In this document: positions 8,851-17,846 of the stretch, piece by piece
Numbering within the stretch: position 1 is the stretch's first letter
Layout of the letters: every line of letters begins with the position of its first letter
Origin: an uncultured Roseibium sp.
GTDB taxonomy: Bacteria; Pseudomonadota; Alphaproteobacteria; Rhizobiales; Stappiaceae
Length of the DNA stretch: 64,000 bases
Direction of reading: 5' to 3'
Assembly (NCBI RefSeq): GCF_963675985.1
Contig: NZ_OY780957.1
Location: forward strand, 124,001-188,000
Notes under the pieces: model-generated
Seen by the model: only the letters and a program-made list of their open reading frames with translations
Database searches by the model: none
What the model was told of the DNA's origin: nothing
Program-made: the position numbers and the translations under genes

Positions 8851-9462
8851 CTAGGGTCTCAGGTCACTAAAACTAGGTTGAATTTCAAAGTCCCGTAAAA
8901 ACCGCACATTTTCTTTTGAATACCTATCAATCACTTCTTTTAAATTGTTTGATAACAAAATTTGATTTGTTAAATGCATGTTTCTCACAATATCTTTGTC
9001 CCCTAAGCACCCCGGAAGAAAGCATAATTTCTTATAAAACAAAGCAATTTCATTTGGGACAATCCATTTTGTGATTTCTGACTCCGCGAGATCTAAACAA
9101 GGAACCTCTGTCAATGGCACCAGTGCCCAATGATTGAACGAAGCACCTGATGGATGGTATATTGTAACAGGAAAAAAAAATACGTCTGAATCAGGAACTA
9201 TTTCTTCTATTGCCATCTTAAGCTGGCCACTGATTATGGGAGTATTCATAGAGAAAGGCAATACATGGTACTGACTCAACTCCCTCCAAGACCTTCCCTT
9301 CAATTCAAACGTAATATTACCGTCACTTGGATTTATTACCTTACACTCCATAAGCCTCACTAATTCTAGAGAGCTTTTTTTCCTATCGTACTCCAGCCAA
9401 AACCCGCATGAATCAAGTCCCTTTGCATCTATTGCTAATAACCATGGTTCATTGCTACTCAT
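8851..9462 (-). CDS. Putative immunity protein (Imm11/Imm43-like)
   Basis: A 203-residue cytoplasmic protein with no signal peptide, 55 bases downstream of the RHS toxin gene and on the same strand. This is the position of a cognate immunity gene in polymorphic toxin systems. The pattern IISGQLKMAIEEI...FFFPVTI followed by CLDLAESEI and a final ILLSNNLKEVIDRYS...VRFLRDFEI resembles the DUF1629/Imm11 and Imm43 immunity families, in which a repeated 'S..LK..IE' element precedes a 'V.F.PV' strand. It is strongly AT-rich, like the toxin tip and unlike the RHS body, which suggests the tip and immunity gene arrived together. The family name is from memory of motifs only. Confidence 0.5.
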   Translation of the reverse strand: MSSNEPWLLAIDAKGLDSCGFWLEYDRKKSSLELVRLMECKVINPSDGNITFELKGRSWRELSQYHVLPFSMNTPIISGQLKMAIEEIVPDSDVFFFPVTIYHPSGASFNHWALVPLTEVPCLDLAESEITKWIVPNEIALFYKKLCFLPGCLGDKDIVRNMHLTNQILLSNNLKEVIDRYSKENVRFLRDFEIQPSFSDLRP

Positions 9463-9517
9463 TTTTCATTAACTTTCCATATGGAGTTACTGGGAATATT
9501 GGCGAAATCAAAAGCGC

Positions 9518-11665
9518 CTAGTTATGATCCGGCTCTCTACTAGTACTACCATCTCCCGAACTTCCATCACCATTATCTTTATCGGTTTCACGACCTGGCC
9601 TGTCAATTCCTCTCGATTTATCATTTTTTTCTGCATTATTAAGTTCTATGGTACCATTATATAAGCCACTTCTAGTCTGTCCAAGCACTTCATTAACCAA
9701 GTCGCGGGCTTGCTGCGCATTAATTTGTCCCGCCCGATATGCTCGTTCGATATTAGCAATTGGTTCATTCACGAGTGCGTCATAAGCGGCGTTCTGCTTC
9801 CCTCGATGAACAGCCGCGGTACTATGTAGGTCTGAGCGACTGGGTAGTGGCTGTTTGTTATAGTCGGCTTCGATATCAAATCCGATTTCTTCTAAGAAAG
9901 ATGCATGAGGGGTAGATCTCGGAACAACATGATGAACCTGCCATCCAGAACCTTTTAGGCTGGCTATCGACCCAACTCCTAATCCAATGCCAGGTGCACT
10001 GGGGCCAGGCGGAGGGTTATTGTCGCCCATTACACTACCTCTTGCTGGTGGAGCAGAGGTGGTTCTGGAACGCCTGTTTCTAGGTTTTAGACTTGGCTTC
10101 CTCGCTTCAAGCGTGATCGCTAAGCTTATTAGCGACCACCCTATTCGACCAATTCTGTAAGCTGCGTATGCAAGAGCAACACAATCACCAAAACCACAAT
10201 TTCCACTCGGGTCTTTGTGTGCTATGGGGTTATTGAGGGCATACGCATACCTATTAGTGCCAACCCCAAGCATGCTCGGATCGAACCAATCCGGCGAGAC
10301 GAAGCGGGCAAGGACCGGGTCGTAATACCGTGCATTGAGATAGGTCAGCCCGGTCTCCGGATCGTCCCGTTCTCCGATCCAGCCCTTGCTTTCGCGGGGA
10401 ACCGTGAGCGACACCTGCACATCGGTGCGTTCGCCATAGGGGCGGAAGTGGTTCTCCGAGATCACAGTACCGGTGGCATCGGTCATCAACCGCACCGAGG
10501 ACAGGTGATCCCGCTGCATCCAGTTGATCGTGGCGCCAACCTTGCGCACGTCGGAATAAGGATGCTTGATCCGGTCACCCGATGGGGTGATTTCCTCGTC
10601 GGCTCCGAGATAAAGCGTGGTGTCCCCGGCCGAGGTCTTCTTCAGCCGCTTGCCTTCCGGGCCGTAGACGAAGCTGGTGGTCTGGCCGAGCGCGGTGACG
10701 ACAGTCGGCCGTTCCTGACCGTCATAGGTAATCGTGCGGCCACCACCTGAGGTCAGATTGCCGTTGGCGTCATAGGCATACGTGAGGCTGCCGGCCTGGG
10801 TCACCGCATGGGGACGGGCCGCGACCGGGCTCGGGTAGGTATAGCTGCCGACCTGCGAGTTGTAGGTCATGTTGTCGGCAGCGTCGTACTGGAACGTCTG
10901 GGTGTAGCTGGAACTGTCCAGGTTGGTGGCCGAGATCAGCCGGTAGGCTGTGTCGTAGCCATAGCTCCAGTTGCCGTTGGCCCGGTTGGAGGCGACGGTG
11001 GTGATCAGCCCCCTGTTGTTGCGGGTGTAGCTCTCGGTGAAGATCGTCCCGCCGGAGTTGCTCGACGTGATCGACAGCAGCCACTGCCGGTTAGGGTCGT
11101 AACTGCGGGTTTCCGTCACCCCGTTGGCATAGGTGGTCACCAGCGGCTCGAAGGTGGCGGTACGGGTGATATTGGTCACCAGACCCGGAATGCTCTTCAG
11201 GTTGCCGAATTCGTCGTACTGGTAGGTCTCCGTCGCCGACGGCAGCAGCTCGCCGTCGGAGAAGCTCCGGCGCAGCAGCTCGCCATGGGGGGCATAGGTG
11301 TAGCTGTGCTCGTAAGCTGTGCTGTCCACCGTCCAGCCCTGGCGGATGACATTGCCCTGGACGTCATAGTCCTTTTCCACCGTCGCGGCCGTATTGGCCA
11401 CCGTGGTCAACCGGCCGATGTTATAGGCACCCGTCCGCGCCTGGTCGTAGCTGTAGGTGGTCACATCGGCGGCCAGAGCCACAGACGACTGCAGCACCAG
11501 CGTCACTGAGCACACCGTCGCAAGCGCCTTGCGCAGGAACCGGATTGTTCGCCGCCGTCTGTCCATTGCACTCGGTAACTGGTCCACTCTCAGAAACGCC
11601 CGGGATTGATGATCCTGCATGCCTGCCCCCGCAGTCTTAAATCCGTACCTAATGGAAGTGTTCAC
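9518..11665 (-). CDS. RHS toxin with AHH-type nuclease tip (TcC-like)
   Basis: A 715-residue exported RHS protein. The N-terminal region carries a signal peptide (RRRRTIRFLRKALATVCSV...ALA). YD repeats such as GYDTAYRL and FQYDAADNMTY follow. The RHS core end is at about 445-490 (LTYLNARYYDPVLARFVSPD...RYAYALNNPIAHKDPSGN). The variable tip contains WQVHHVVPRSTPHASFLEE near 575 and a later AAVHRGKQNAAYDALV, the histidine pattern of the AHH/HNH-superfamily nucleases. A GTG at 11665 with a GAGG site overlapping the upstream stop is the likely start for coupling; the ATGs at 11620 and 11566 fit the signal peptide better. It would be the TcC-like partner of the next gene. The DNA shifts from GC-rich to AT-rich at about 10,290, after the core. 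Confidence 0.85.
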   Translation of the reverse strand: MNTSIRYGFKTAGAGMQDHQSRAFLRVDQLPSAMDRRRRTIRFLRKALATVCSVTLVLQSSVALAADVTTYSYDQARTGAYNIGRLTTVANTAATVEKDYDVQGNVIRQGWTVDSTAYEHSYTYAPHGELLRRSFSDGELLPSATETYQYDEFGNLKSIPGLVTNITRTATFEPLVTTYANGVTETRSYDPNRQWLLSITSSNSGGTIFTESYTRNNRGLITTVASNRANGNWSYGYDTAYRLISATNLDSSSYTQTFQYDAADNMTYNSQVGSYTYPSPVAARPHAVTQAGSLTYAYDANGNLTSGGGRTITYDGQERPTVVTALGQTTSFVYGPEGKRLKKTSAGDTTLYLGADEEITPSGDRIKHPYSDVRKVGATINWMQRDHLSSVRLMTDATGTVISENHFRPYGERTDVQVSLTVPRESKGWIGERDDPETGLTYLNARYYDPVLARFVSPDWFDPSMLGVGTNRYAYALNNPIAHKDPSGNCGFGDCVALAYAAYRIGRIGWSLISLAITLEARKPSLKPRNRRSRTTSAPPARGSVMGDNNPPPGPSAPGIGLGVGSIASLKGSGWQVHHVVPRSTPHASFLEEIGFDIEADYNKQPLPSRSDLHSTAAVHRGKQNAAYDALVNEPIANIERAYRAGQINAQQARDLVNEVLGQTRSGLYNGTIELNNAEKNDKSRGIDRPGRETDKDNGDGSSGDGSTSREPDHN

Positions 11666-11674
11666 ACATCAGCC

Positions 11675-14600
11675 TCATGGCCAGACGAAGCTCTTGTCCG
11701 ACTGCCCCTTGTAGATCCGCATCACATTGGTCGACGGCCAGTAGAACGAGAGATCCGCATTGCTGTCGCCGTTGGTGTCCGACACCAGGACGTGCTCGGG
11801 ATTGGAGTTGATGCCTCCTGTCGGGATCGGGTCGGCCACCTGGATAAAGCCGTTCGACGCTGTACCGAAGTAGAACCGGTTCGTTCCGGCTGTCAGCCAG
11901 TAGAACATCAGGTCGTCCCGACCGTCGCCGTTGTAGTCGCCAACCACGACCTTGTCTGGGTCGCCGTTGATCGCCGCGGTCGCGATCGGAGCCGAGACCC
12001 AGGTGAACGTGTTGTTCGTGTTGCCGAAGAAGAAGTGGTTCGTGCCGTCATGCGACCAGTTGAACATCAGGTCGTCACGGCCGTCGCCGTTGTAATCCCC
12101 GGCCCGAACTACCTCGGGATCGCTGTTGATGGTGGACGCTGCGATCAGAGAAGGCACCCAGGTAAACGACCCATCCGTGTTGCCGAAGAAGAAGTGGTTC
12201 GTACCATCGTGGGACCAGTTGAACATCAGGTCGTCGCGGCCGTCGCCGTTGTAGTCGCCAACCACGACCTGTTCCGGATCGCCGTTGATCGTGGTCGTCG
12301 CGATCGGAGCCGAGACCCAGGTGAACGTATTGTCCGCATTGCCGAAGAAGAAATGGTTCGTCCCGTCATGTGACCAATAGAACAACAGGTCGTCGCGGCC
12401 GTCGCCATTGTAGTCTCCAACCCGAACCACATCGGGATCACCGTTAATCGTGGATGCCGCGATCGGGTGCGACACTTCCGTAAAGCCATTGATCGACTTG
12501 CCGTAGTAGAACCGGTTGGTGCCGTCGTGAGCCCAATTGAGCATCAGGTCGTCGTTGCCGTCGCCGTTGAAGTCTCCGACCACAACCCGATCGGGATCGC
12601 TGTTAGCAGACGTTATCGGGATTGGATTGTACATCAGCGAGAAGCCGCCGTCGGCCCGGCTCAGGTAGACGCGGTTTTCCCCGACATGAGACCAGAGCCG
12701 GAAAAAGTCGCTCCGGCCATCGCCATTGAAGTCCCCGGTCGTCAGAACGGTCGCCGTTCCGATCGAGCCGACGCTCGGATCGTCCGGCCAGATGTAATCC
12801 GGATTGTTCAAGATGGCGGAGCAATCCGGGAACTGGAGTGCGTCCTTGTCGACGGACTTCTGGGTCATCCGGCCAAGGGCATCGTAGGTGTAGGAGATCT
12901 GGGCGCCGCTGGCGCTGCGGTGTTCCACCAGTCGGTTGGCATCGTCATAGGCCATCTGCTGGCAACCGAGATCCGGATCGATCAGCGACGTCTTGTTGCC
13001 ATGTCGATCATAGCCGTAAGACCAGGCCGCCCCGTGCGGATCGGTGATCCCGATCATCCGCTTGAGCACATCGTAAGCAAAGCTGGTGCGCAGGAGTTCT
13101 GAGCCGTCATACCGGTCCCGGTAGACCTCGTTGCCGAAGGCGTCGAAGTGGCTCACCCGCTTGTTGCCCAGTTCGTCGATCGTCTCCACCGCCCGGAACG
13201 CATCGCCGCCGATGTAGTGGGTCGTGATCTCGGTTCCATTCGAATGATGGATCAATCTCTGCCGGTCGAGACCGTCATAACGATAGTCCGTCCAGTACAC
13301 TGTATCGCCCTGTTTGAAGGGAAGTGTCTCGCGCAGCAGAACGCCCCGCGTGTCGTATTCCTTCAACACGCGCACCGAGCCGCTGAGCCCGCCGGCCAGT
13401 CCGGCCTGACGGGTCTCCACGGTCCGCCCCAGACCATCGAAGTACTCCTGGACGTAAATATTGCCCGAGCCGTTGGGATGGACCTTGCTCGTCTGGTTGT
13501 AGCTCTGGGTCGCATCGCCCCAGTTCTGATAGGAATAATTGATCTGCCCGCCGCCCGGCAGATCCGCCCGTGTCTTGCGGCACAGCGCGTCATAGGCGTA
13601 GCTGGTCACGGCGCCGTTCTCGTCCGTCTCCGTCAGCGGCACGCCACAGCTCTTGTCCCAGCTCTTCAGCATCTTCTGTCGGCTGTCGGACGAATAAAGC
13701 GGATTGCGCACCTCTTCCGGGAACAGGTGATAGGCACTGTCATAGATGTAGGTCGTGGTGTTGCCGAGGCCGTCCGCTTCGCTTACCACGTTGCCGTAGG
13801 CATCGTAGCTCGTCACCTTCAGGGTCAGCTTGTCGTCCGCCCCGTTCCCGGTCCACTCAGAGACATTGGTCTCAAGTCCCGCGACCGGTGGCGTTGTTAC
13901 GGCCTGGTTGTCAAAATAATGCCAGCGCCGCCATTTGACGTCGTCGGTGTAGCTGTACACCGTGCCGGAATTGACCGTCTCGACCGCCCAGGCATTGACG
14001 ATGTATTTGGTCGTATTCGGGTAGGCCCAGCGATAGTGGATCCACTCGTCACCGGTGAGATCGTCGTCCCCGTAGTTGATGGTGGTGGTTCGCAAGCCAT
14101 AGCTGTCGTAGGCATATTGGACCCGGTTGGTCGACGTCGTTCCGTCCAGATAGGTATAGGTCACCGTCTCCGTGTTCAGTGACGTATAGGGTTCTGTCGT
14201 ATCCTGAACCGAATAGGTATTCTGGACCTTCTGCAGCGCCGTGCCGCTCCCGTCCCTGCGGATGACCTCTTCCACCTTGCCGATCGAGGCCAGATCCTGG
14301 CGGTAGGTGGTCTCGATGGTTGGATGACCACTCTCGCCGGAAAGCTGCGGCAGGGTCGCCGTGATCTTGCGGAAGCCCAGGAACCGGCGATGTTCCCAGT
14401 CCCACTTGGCGCCTTCGTAGGCGTAACTGGTCGTCGCGTGCACGTCCCGGCCATCATAGCTCTCAAGCGACGTCACAACGCTCAGGTTCATCGGAAAATC
14501 AAGCTGGGTCTCGGCAACGTGATGCGCATAGGCGACGCTCACCTCCGCCCCCAAAGGTTGGTGCGCAACCTTTAGGAGATCCGGCTTCTCCGCGATGAAC

Positions 14601-16762
14601 GTATAACGCTCGGGGCCGAAAACCTGATAACGACCATACGGTTGACCTATACCGGCATAATTCGTCCTTTCGGTTTTAAGTGCCGCCTCCAGTATGCCAT
14701 CCGCGTCCGCGTCACGCAGATCCGCAATCCCGCCCCCGGGGAACGTTTCGGTGGAGTTGTTCATTCCGGGTATCAGCTCGAAACTGTCACCGCGGTTCAG
14801 CCATACGTAGGATTTCCCTGGGTCTTCACCATCCGTTTGTCCAACGTAAATGAAGTCATCACGACCGTCACCATCGACATCATTGGTAAAAGGTCTCGGC
14901 CTGAAAAACCCATTTGAAATATCCGTGCCAGTCAGCACAATTGCCGGGCCTTGGACAAGCGTGTTGCCTGCCATGTAGAAGATCCGGAAGTGATCCGTAC
15001 CGTTGGTACTCACGATAAAATCCGTCGCGCCATCGCCGTTGAAATCTCCGGGTAGAACAAAGCCACTGGCGACCGGCGCAATCGATTGGGCAAAAGCGGT
15101 ATTGAAGGCATTCACGCCGTTGGAATAGCGGAACTCAAGCGTACCAGTCCCCGCATTCTGCCACCGATAGAGATCCGACAAGCCGTCTCCATTCAGGTCG
15201 CGCGCGCTTCCCCCGGTTGACGGCACACCCGACCAACTCTGACTGCTGCCGGAAGCCGTGTATTCCTGGGTGATAATATCGTTCTCATCCTTCTCAATTG
15301 CATCATCCAAGCCGTCGCCGTCGAAATCGGCAACTGTCTGGGGCGCGCTGCCGGAATAATGATCTATGAGATTACCGATCCCGCCACCCGAATAGGTTTG
15401 CCAATGAGATCTGATCCGGATTTCCTTGGTCAGATCATGCTGCTTCTTCAGGAAAGCGACCCTTTCCCAATCCGGGCAGTGCACATACCCCAGCGGGATT
15501 TGTGATGTCGTATATTCACCCGTAAAGGAATTCGAATAGGTACAAATTTCCACTTCCGCGGGATATGGATCACTACTTTGCGCGTCGTCAAACAGACTAT
15601 CATCTCTGCCCATATAGGCTGTCCTGACAACCTTATGAACCTGCCGGTCGGCTCCGAAATCGCCGTAAAACGTCTGGAAACCCGTGAGGTCTTCCCTATA
15701 CGTTCCTTCATGGCTCACACTGTTCGCCACCTGATGCACGGCAGGTGCTGAACCGGTATACTGGAACGTATAAGCCGGCATCACCGTGCCGCTGAGCAGA
15801 ACGCCGTTGGAGATCGCAGCATCCCGGCCCACCTCCTGCAGGCTCGTCAGCAGGCTGCGCCCCGTTGCCGGACTTTGGGTATAACTCAGGAAATAGGCCC
15901 GCAAGAATTGCCCGGCCGCCCGCACTTCCACGCGTGCCAACCGCTTCGAGACCGACCCCAACGCCAGAACGGCCCCATAGGTGATCGTATCCGGACGTTC
16001 CTCCCAGGCAAACCGGATCTCGCCTGCGTCATAGGTCACCGTGCTGATGCGGCAGTCGACAATGTTGTCGCAGGTGTAGTCGTAGACCACCTGCTGCCCG
16101 ACCGTATCGGTCTTGGATTGCAGCAAATAGCGGTAGTTGTTCAGGAGAGCGGTCTCCCCGCTATTGGCCGGGGAATAGCTGCTGAATTCGGCAAGAGGAG
16201 CGTAGATGTATTTTGTGCCGTCCCTGGCCGTGATCTCCCACTTGTTGTCGGCCGATACGTATTTGATACGCTGATAGTTCTCGACCCATGTCGCGTGGGT
16301 GCCGCCCGCACCACAGCCGGCCCCGGTATGACTACCGCAGGCGATCAGTTCCTGCCCGTCCAGAACGTAGATATCGTCGTCGAAATCTGGAATGCCGCGT
16401 CGGGCAGAGTTCGCCCGTTGAATGGAGGACAAGCCGCGGATATGCCAGCCTGCCCCGACCACACCATCAGGGCCGTAGCTATTGACCTTGGCGGAATCGT
16501 AGACGAGCCCCAGCTTCGGCTCCAGCCCGCGCTGCTCCGGCACTTTGAAATCGATCCGCTGGGAAAAAGCGCCGGTATAACCGACGTCATCAGGCGTGGC
16601 AGCCGGCTTTGACTCTACCGGCGTAACCACCTCTTGCGCCAAAACCGGCCCAAAACCTATCCCGGGCGAGGCGGCCAAGAATACAGCCGATAAGACACAC
16701 GAAACCACTCGCTTCACACCCGCAATCCCTTGCAGGCGCGCCGAAACCACCAGCCCCATCAT
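11675..16762 (-). CDS. SpvB/FG-GAP/RHS protein, TcB-like
   Basis: A 1,695-residue exported protein. It begins with a Sec signal ending near VLAQ. An SpvB domain follows (VGYTGAFSQRIDFKVPEQ...GWHIRGLSSIQR, from about 58). A first FG-GAP/VCBS block (DFDGDGLDD, DLNGDGLSD, DFNGDGATD, DVDGDGRDD) lies at about 470-660. A TcdB-type middle domain (about 715-800, with GAEVSVAYAHHVAETQLDFP) and YD/RHS repeats (about 1,030-1,320) come next. The last 370 residues are about seven near-identical FG-GAP repeats. The SpvB plus RHS order matches the B subunit of Tc toxins, and the next gene supplies the C subunit with the toxic tip. No TcA gene is in the window. A run of FG-GAP repeats at the C-terminus, where a TcB would join TcC, is unusual. 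The role as carrier is inferred. Confidence 0.88.
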   Translation of the reverse strand: MMGLVVSARLQGIAGVKRVVSCVLSAVFLAASPGIGFGPVLAQEVVTPVESKPAATPDDVGYTGAFSQRIDFKVPEQRGLEPKLGLVYDSAKVNSYGPDGVVGAGWHIRGLSSIQRANSARRGIPDFDDDIYVLDGQELIACGSHTGAGCGAGGTHATWVENYQRIKYVSADNKWEITARDGTKYIYAPLAEFSSYSPANSGETALLNNYRYLLQSKTDTVGQQVVYDYTCDNIVDCRISTVTYDAGEIRFAWEERPDTITYGAVLALGSVSKRLARVEVRAAGQFLRAYFLSYTQSPATGRSLLTSLQEVGRDAAISNGVLLSGTVMPAYTFQYTGSAPAVHQVANSVSHEGTYREDLTGFQTFYGDFGADRQVHKVVRTAYMGRDDSLFDDAQSSDPYPAEVEICTYSNSFTGEYTTSQIPLGYVHCPDWERVAFLKKQHDLTKEIRIRSHWQTYSGGGIGNLIDHYSGSAPQTVADFDGDGLDDAIEKDENDIITQEYTASGSSQSWSGVPSTGGSARDLNGDGLSDLYRWQNAGTGTLEFRYSNGVNAFNTAFAQSIAPVASGFVLPGDFNGDGATDFIVSTNGTDHFRIFYMAGNTLVQGPAIVLTGTDISNGFFRPRPFTNDVDGDGRDDFIYVGQTDGEDPGKSYVWLNRGDSFELIPGMNNSTETFPGGGIADLRDADADGILEAALKTERTNYAGIGQPYGRYQVFGPERYTFIAEKPDLLKVAHQPLGAEVSVAYAHHVAETQLDFPMNLSVVTSLESYDGRDVHATTSYAYEGAKWDWEHRRFLGFRKITATLPQLSGESGHPTIETTYRQDLASIGKVEEVIRRDGSGTALQKVQNTYSVQDTTEPYTSLNTETVTYTYLDGTTSTNRVQYAYDSYGLRTTTINYGDDDLTGDEWIHYRWAYPNTTKYIVNAWAVETVNSGTVYSYTDDVKWRRWHYFDNQAVTTPPVAGLETNVSEWTGNGADDKLTLKVTSYDAYGNVVSEADGLGNTTTYIYDSAYHLFPEEVRNPLYSSDSRQKMLKSWDKSCGVPLTETDENGAVTSYAYDALCRKTRADLPGGGQINYSYQNWGDATQSYNQTSKVHPNGSGNIYVQEYFDGLGRTVETRQAGLAGGLSGSVRVLKEYDTRGVLLRETLPFKQGDTVYWTDYRYDGLDRQRLIHHSNGTEITTHYIGGDAFRAVETIDELGNKRVSHFDAFGNEVYRDRYDGSELLRTSFAYDVLKRMIGITDPHGAAWSYGYDRHGNKTSLIDPDLGCQQMAYDDANRLVEHRSASGAQISYTYDALGRMTQKSVDKDALQFPDCSAILNNPDYIWPDDPSVGSIGTATVLTTGDFNGDGRSDFFRLWSHVGENRVYLSRADGGFSLMYNPIPITSANSDPDRVVVGDFNGDGNDDLMLNWAHDGTNRFYYGKSINGFTEVSHPIAASTINGDPDVVRVGDYNGDGRDDLLFYWSHDGTNHFFFGNADNTFTWVSAPIATTTINGDPEQVVVGDYNGDGRDDLMFNWSHDGTNHFFFGNTDGSFTWVPSLIAASTINSDPEVVRAGDYNGDGRDDLMFNWSHDGTNHFFFGNTNNTFTWVSAPIATAAINGDPDKVVVGDYNGDGRDDLMFYWLTAGTNRFYFGTASNGFIQVADPIPTGGINSNPEHVLVSDTNGDSNADLSFYWPSTNVMRIYKGQSDKSFVWP
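11740..12660 (-). repeat. Tandem FG-GAP coding repeats, period about 156 bp
   Basis: About six to seven head-to-tail copies of a 52-codon unit within the 3' end of the SpvB/RHS gene. Each encodes VVVGDYNGDGRDDLMF followed by a WSHDGTNHFFFG segment and TWVSAPIA...INGDPE. Several copies are nearly identical at the DNA level, which implies recent duplication or gene conversion. The DxNxDGxxD loops are calcium sites of a beta-propeller. Copy number could vary between strains. Confidence 0.85.
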
Positions 16763-17277
16763 CGCCCCCGATATGGTTAAATCTATCAGGGATATTTACT
16801 CGCATAGAGGGCGACAAAAAAAAATAACCCCCAATGCCGCAACCAGAAATTTATTCAAAATGGGCAGAAGCCCCTACGTCAAAACGCACAGCGAGGTTGT
16901 GGATAAACATCCCCACCCTCGTCTCGAAACATCGATGTAGGATACGGCAAGGCATACGGACAAAAATGCTTTCGGGAAAAGGGGCCTACAGCTGCTATGG
17001 AAAATATCGGAAAATAGAGGGAACCAAATACCAGAGAAAGAGCAAAGATTTCGATTATTCTTTTCGCGGTAATTGGGGTCACCATCATTCCCGCGGCATG
17101 CGGCTTAGGGTTTGCCGGTATGATTACCAGATTGGGCTTAGCGGCCTCGGCTTATCGCTGGGCCACAGCCTAAAGCGCCCTTAAATGTCCGCGCCCACCC
17201 CTTGAAAACCATCCGCAGGCGAATTGCTCTTCCCCGCGCATCCATAGACACGCGGGGAGTTGATCGAATAAGTACGC
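16763..17277. other. Intergenic region with possible gene remnants
   Basis: No convincing gene. The plus strand carries an open stretch at 17018-17173 that reads as a basic start, a hydrophobic helix (ISIILFAVIGVTIIPAACG) and a C-terminal GLAASAYRWATA. It lacks a normal start codon, so it looks like the tail of a lost lipoprotein or membrane gene. A 69-codon minus-strand frame at 16879-17088 starts with a hydrophobic segment but has no good ribosome site. The promoter of the minus-strand toxin operon should lie near 16770-16850, which is AT-rich. Confidence 0.4.
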
Positions 17278-17640
17278 TCAATCGCAGATCCCGCCATGCG
17301 CGACCGCCTGCTCTAGGCTGTAACCAGGCACCTCGAAGGCAAAGATCTGATAGGCATCGCCTTGATGCACATATCCAGCGAAGAAGAACTGCTTTCCTGC
17401 ATATGCGCCAAAGCCATTCTTCGCATTCACAGTGCCGCAGATCTTCCCAACCGCGCCATCATTCATTTTCTCGACGATGTCGAAGGTGAAAACCGCTGAG
17501 TACGGGTCATTGAGCACATAGGCGGCCCTGTTTCGAATGGCCTGCTCAAGAGCCGGGTCAACCTGCTCCGCCCTCGCCAAGCCGCCTCCCAAGCCCGCTA
17601 CAAGCAGTCCGAGAGCTCCAATTCGCATCGCTTTATTCAT
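17278..17640 (-). CDS. Small exported protein of unknown function
   Basis: A 120-residue protein with a clear Sec signal (MNKAMRIGALGLLVAG...GLARAE). The mature part of about 96 residues contains DPYSAVF and the run GKICGTVNAKNGFGAYAG, followed by QFFFAGY and a second Cys near the C-terminus (HGGICD). The pair of cysteines suggests one disulfide. The motif 'CG.VNAKN.FG.Y.G' occurs in conserved hypothetical proteins of Proteobacteria; no function is known to me. An AAGGA site precedes the ATG. It stands alone, with both neighbours transcribed away from or separately from it. Confidence 0.7.
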   Translation of the reverse strand: MNKAMRIGALGLLVAGLGGGLARAEQVDPALEQAIRNRAAYVLNDPYSAVFTFDIVEKMNDGAVGKICGTVNAKNGFGAYAGKQFFFAGYVHQGDAYQIFAFEVPGYSLEQAVAHGGICD

Positions 17641-17846
17641 GATCGTGATCCTTCATCGTGAGTGATCATGACGCGATAGGATGCCGGTCGATCGGCGCCA
17701 AGGGATTTTCCAAAACCGAGAAATTGGCTGATTTCTGCCGATTTAATCAAATTATCAATCTTACTAGTAATATGTTTTCATTTTTCACTTGATATAATTG
17801 ATTGATGCAGGCATAACATCCTCACCATCAACGAGGAGCCTGTTCC

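Noticed and set aside
11740..12660. Regularly spaced repeats that could be taken for a CRISPR array
   Set aside because: The period of about 156 bp is coding and encodes FG-GAP units; there are no short repeats with unique spacers.
16879..17088. 69-codon minus-strand frame with a hydrophobic start
   Set aside because: No proper ribosome site and no similarity to known small membrane proteins; its strand-opposite frame looks just as coding-like.
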